Part shown: positions 62,083 to 64,000 of the stretch, in pieces
How positions within the stretch are numbered: the first letter of the stretch is position 1
Layout of the letters: every line of letters begins with the position of its first letter
Source of the DNA: Apostichopus japonicus
Taxonomy: Eukaryota > Echinodermata > Holothuroidea > Aspidochirotida > Stichopodidae
Reading direction: 5' to 3'
DNA length: 64,000 nucleotides
Assembly: GCF_037975245.1 (NCBI RefSeq)
Contig: NC_092571.1
Span: 7,792,501 to 7,856,500 of the forward strand
Notes under the pieces: model-generated
The model's input: the letters and a program-made list of their open reading frames with translations, nothing else
Database searches by the model: none
What the model was told of the DNA's origin: nothing
Made by a program: the position numbers and the translations under genes

Positions 62083-62654
62083 GTTTAAATAAGGTGTTAC
62101 CTAACAGATATTTCGCTAACCGTTTCACCGTATCGCCTGCCGGTCGGTTAAACGTTTAAACGCCGTTTCCCGATCGCGGCTTTTTCGACGCACCGTTACT
62201 GGACTTTTAATGAAAATAGGACGTTATGAGTACAATAATTGAGGTTTTCTTTTCCAGCAGGTAGCAATTCAGGCAGCAAGACAACGATCAATGTATGTAA
62301 ATTACTAATTAGGCCCAATAATATTGCGAACCTTTCGTGTAATAATAATTGCCTAACACACATGATCAGTATTCGTGGTCTTCAGAATTTCAGATCACTG
62401 AATTTATATAACTCGGCCTTCGGCAACGTCCTAACTTTCGAAGAAAAAAAAAACAATATATTTGTCTATCAATCACAAGATTTTAAACAAAAACTCGCCT
62501 AAATTAGCAAACTTACCGACCTTTCCTACTTACTCATTAAAAGTCATGTTAAGAAAACAAATTACGCACGCACGTGTTGTGCGTTGGGTTGTAAAAATCA
62601 AGTTGAAATTGGTTTGAGCAGCCTCCGATTTCATTTTCTTTCTCTTGTGTCACA

Positions 62655-63060
62655 TACATGATACAGTACCTTACATTTGATACAAAAGTTACTTCAAACA
62701 GCTTCCCAAAATTTTTGTCGCAATAGGTTAACATTTAACCACGCTGCGCAGTACCATTCACAATTTGCATATTACACTAGGCGTCCAGATGGCGGGAGAA
62801 TATAACATCATGTTCAATGTGTTGCGTCGTTCCCATGGTGCGATGAACTTGGGCAAATTGCCAAGTTCGAATGTCAATGACCTACTTATGTTCTGTGACC
62901 AATGTCAGTGGGAATTATGTGTGTAAAAACTTGGGTTTTTCCATTTGTTATATATGTAGAAGTTTTTCCGTAAGCGGAGCGAATTTTAGGGCGGCTCGTT
63001 GATTGTGAGGAAGCACTTATCTAAGCATCAATATTTGTGAAAAATATCGTAAGTTTTTCA
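62655..63060. repeat. Interspersed repeat, inverted copy of 7087-7520
   Basis: Same family as 7087-7520 in the opposite orientation, about 55 kb away. No coding content. Confidence 0.75.
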
Positions 63061-64000
63061 TTTTCGTTCATATTCTTTTATGTTTGCCACAATCGCGCCC
63101 GCAATGCACGCACAACATAATACCATGTGTGAAAAAATGGCTGTTCACGTGCGGACCTGAGAGAGCAAACTGGCCTTGTGTTGTTAATGTTATGACGGTA
63201 CTTTCTAGAACGACCATTTGCGTGTTTTGGGGTCAACATATTTTCACACGGGATTTCACCATGCCATTGATCGATGTACACGGGTGATATGTCGCAAATA
63301 TAAACTGAGAAAACGAATTGACGACACTATCATGAGCTCATGACTATTGGCCTACTACTTTAGTTATATTAAACACATTATTCATGCCTAAAACATCGTT
63401 TTTCTGTTTTTATAGATAGTTTGCAGTACATTACTAAGTTCTTTACATATTTTAAAATAATTTTCATGTTTAAAATGTAAACAAAATAGAAAAAATAAAA
63501 GAGAAAACGCCTTTTTGAAAAATGGAAGCGTCCTCGCAGAATGGGCGGGGCATCTTTATTTTGCTTCAAGTAACATGTTTTCGCTCAGAAACAAAGTTTC
63601 ATATTCCAACTCTAATAAAAATCCAAATTTACATCTCTAAAAAATAACTATTTTTCGTAATCTGCAAGTAAACCAAGTGTATATGTCCATTCATTGTTAT
63701 TTAAATGGTTAAACAGCACTCTAATTTATCTGGAAGGGTGCCTCGTGGTATATAGCTTTGACTGCAATCTCTCTTACGGCCTGGCGAAGTTAAGACTTAT
63801 GTCACTGTGTTTGGGGTTCACAGTTAGAAAACGTCCCCCGTCAGTTTCACTACATGTTTCTTTGAGTGTCACTACTCATGCAAGTACAGGTATGGTCTTC
63901 AGAAATTCCTGCCTGCAAACGACTGTTCCAAAGTCTAATCAATACTAATTACACGAAGTTGCTCGTTTTCTGACGTTTTTCGTAACCACACATTGACCTT

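Larger units (their letters stand above)
58020..64000. other. Gene-free right flank
   Basis: Besides the listed elements, no exon with matching splice phases is seen. An A-run lies at about 59360. Open frames of 175-178 codons here overlap the transposons and have no protein signature. Confidence 0.55.

Overview
The window is eukaryotic. Its coding sequence is cut into short exons with GT/AG borders, separated by AT-rich introns full of small DNA transposons and minisatellites. The one clearly orthologous gene (vigilin/HDLBP) and the receptor architecture fit an animal. The gene content and the hAT-like miniature elements with long C/G runs suggest an invertebrate deuterostome, most likely an echinoderm such as a sea cucumber. 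That placement is inference.

Three protein genes can be rebuilt exon by exon, with intron phases that agree at every junction. (1) Positions 1-22410, plus strand, 5' end outside the window: 13 exons encode a TNF-receptor-superfamily death receptor. It has cysteine-rich domains, an unusual Cys/Pro repeat stalk, one membrane span, a cytoplasmic linker made of small exons that all begin and end in phase 1, and a C-terminal death domain. The linker has grown by local duplication: a roughly 1.9-kb tandem duplication copied one exon, and a second exon type exists as two live copies plus a decayed one. (2) Positions 28829-49238, minus strand: complete vigilin (HDLBP), 22 coding exons and 1257 residues, with 14 recognisable KH domains and one degenerate N-terminal KH-like segment. 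(3) Positions 55366-58019, plus strand: a three-exon gene for a 343-residue protein with a signal peptide, a TTC17-like N-terminus, TPR repeats and a C-terminal membrane span. Vigilin and the TTC17-like gene diverge from a transposon-rich interval (about 50.6-55.4 kb).

Layout: 1-22.4 kb receptor gene, with a possible 4.8-kb inverted-repeat unit in its longest intron and a 24-bp minisatellite at 12.1-12.96 kb. 22.5-28.4 kb is AT-rich intergenic sequence with a 407-bp inverted-repeat element. 28.4-50.6 kb is vigilin, whose introns hold a 22-bp minisatellite, an 82-bp tandem array that copies a splice donor, and a foldback. 50.6-55.4 kb holds hAT-like elements. 55.4-58.0 kb is the TTC17-like gene. 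58-64 kb has no gene and contains hAT-like elements, one nested inside another, with clear 8-bp target duplications.

The genes do not form one pathway. The death receptor would signal at the plasma membrane, vigilin binds RNA in the cytoplasm, and the TTC17-like protein would sit in the secretory pathway or at a membrane. Family assignments come from recognising motifs by eye; no database search was run.
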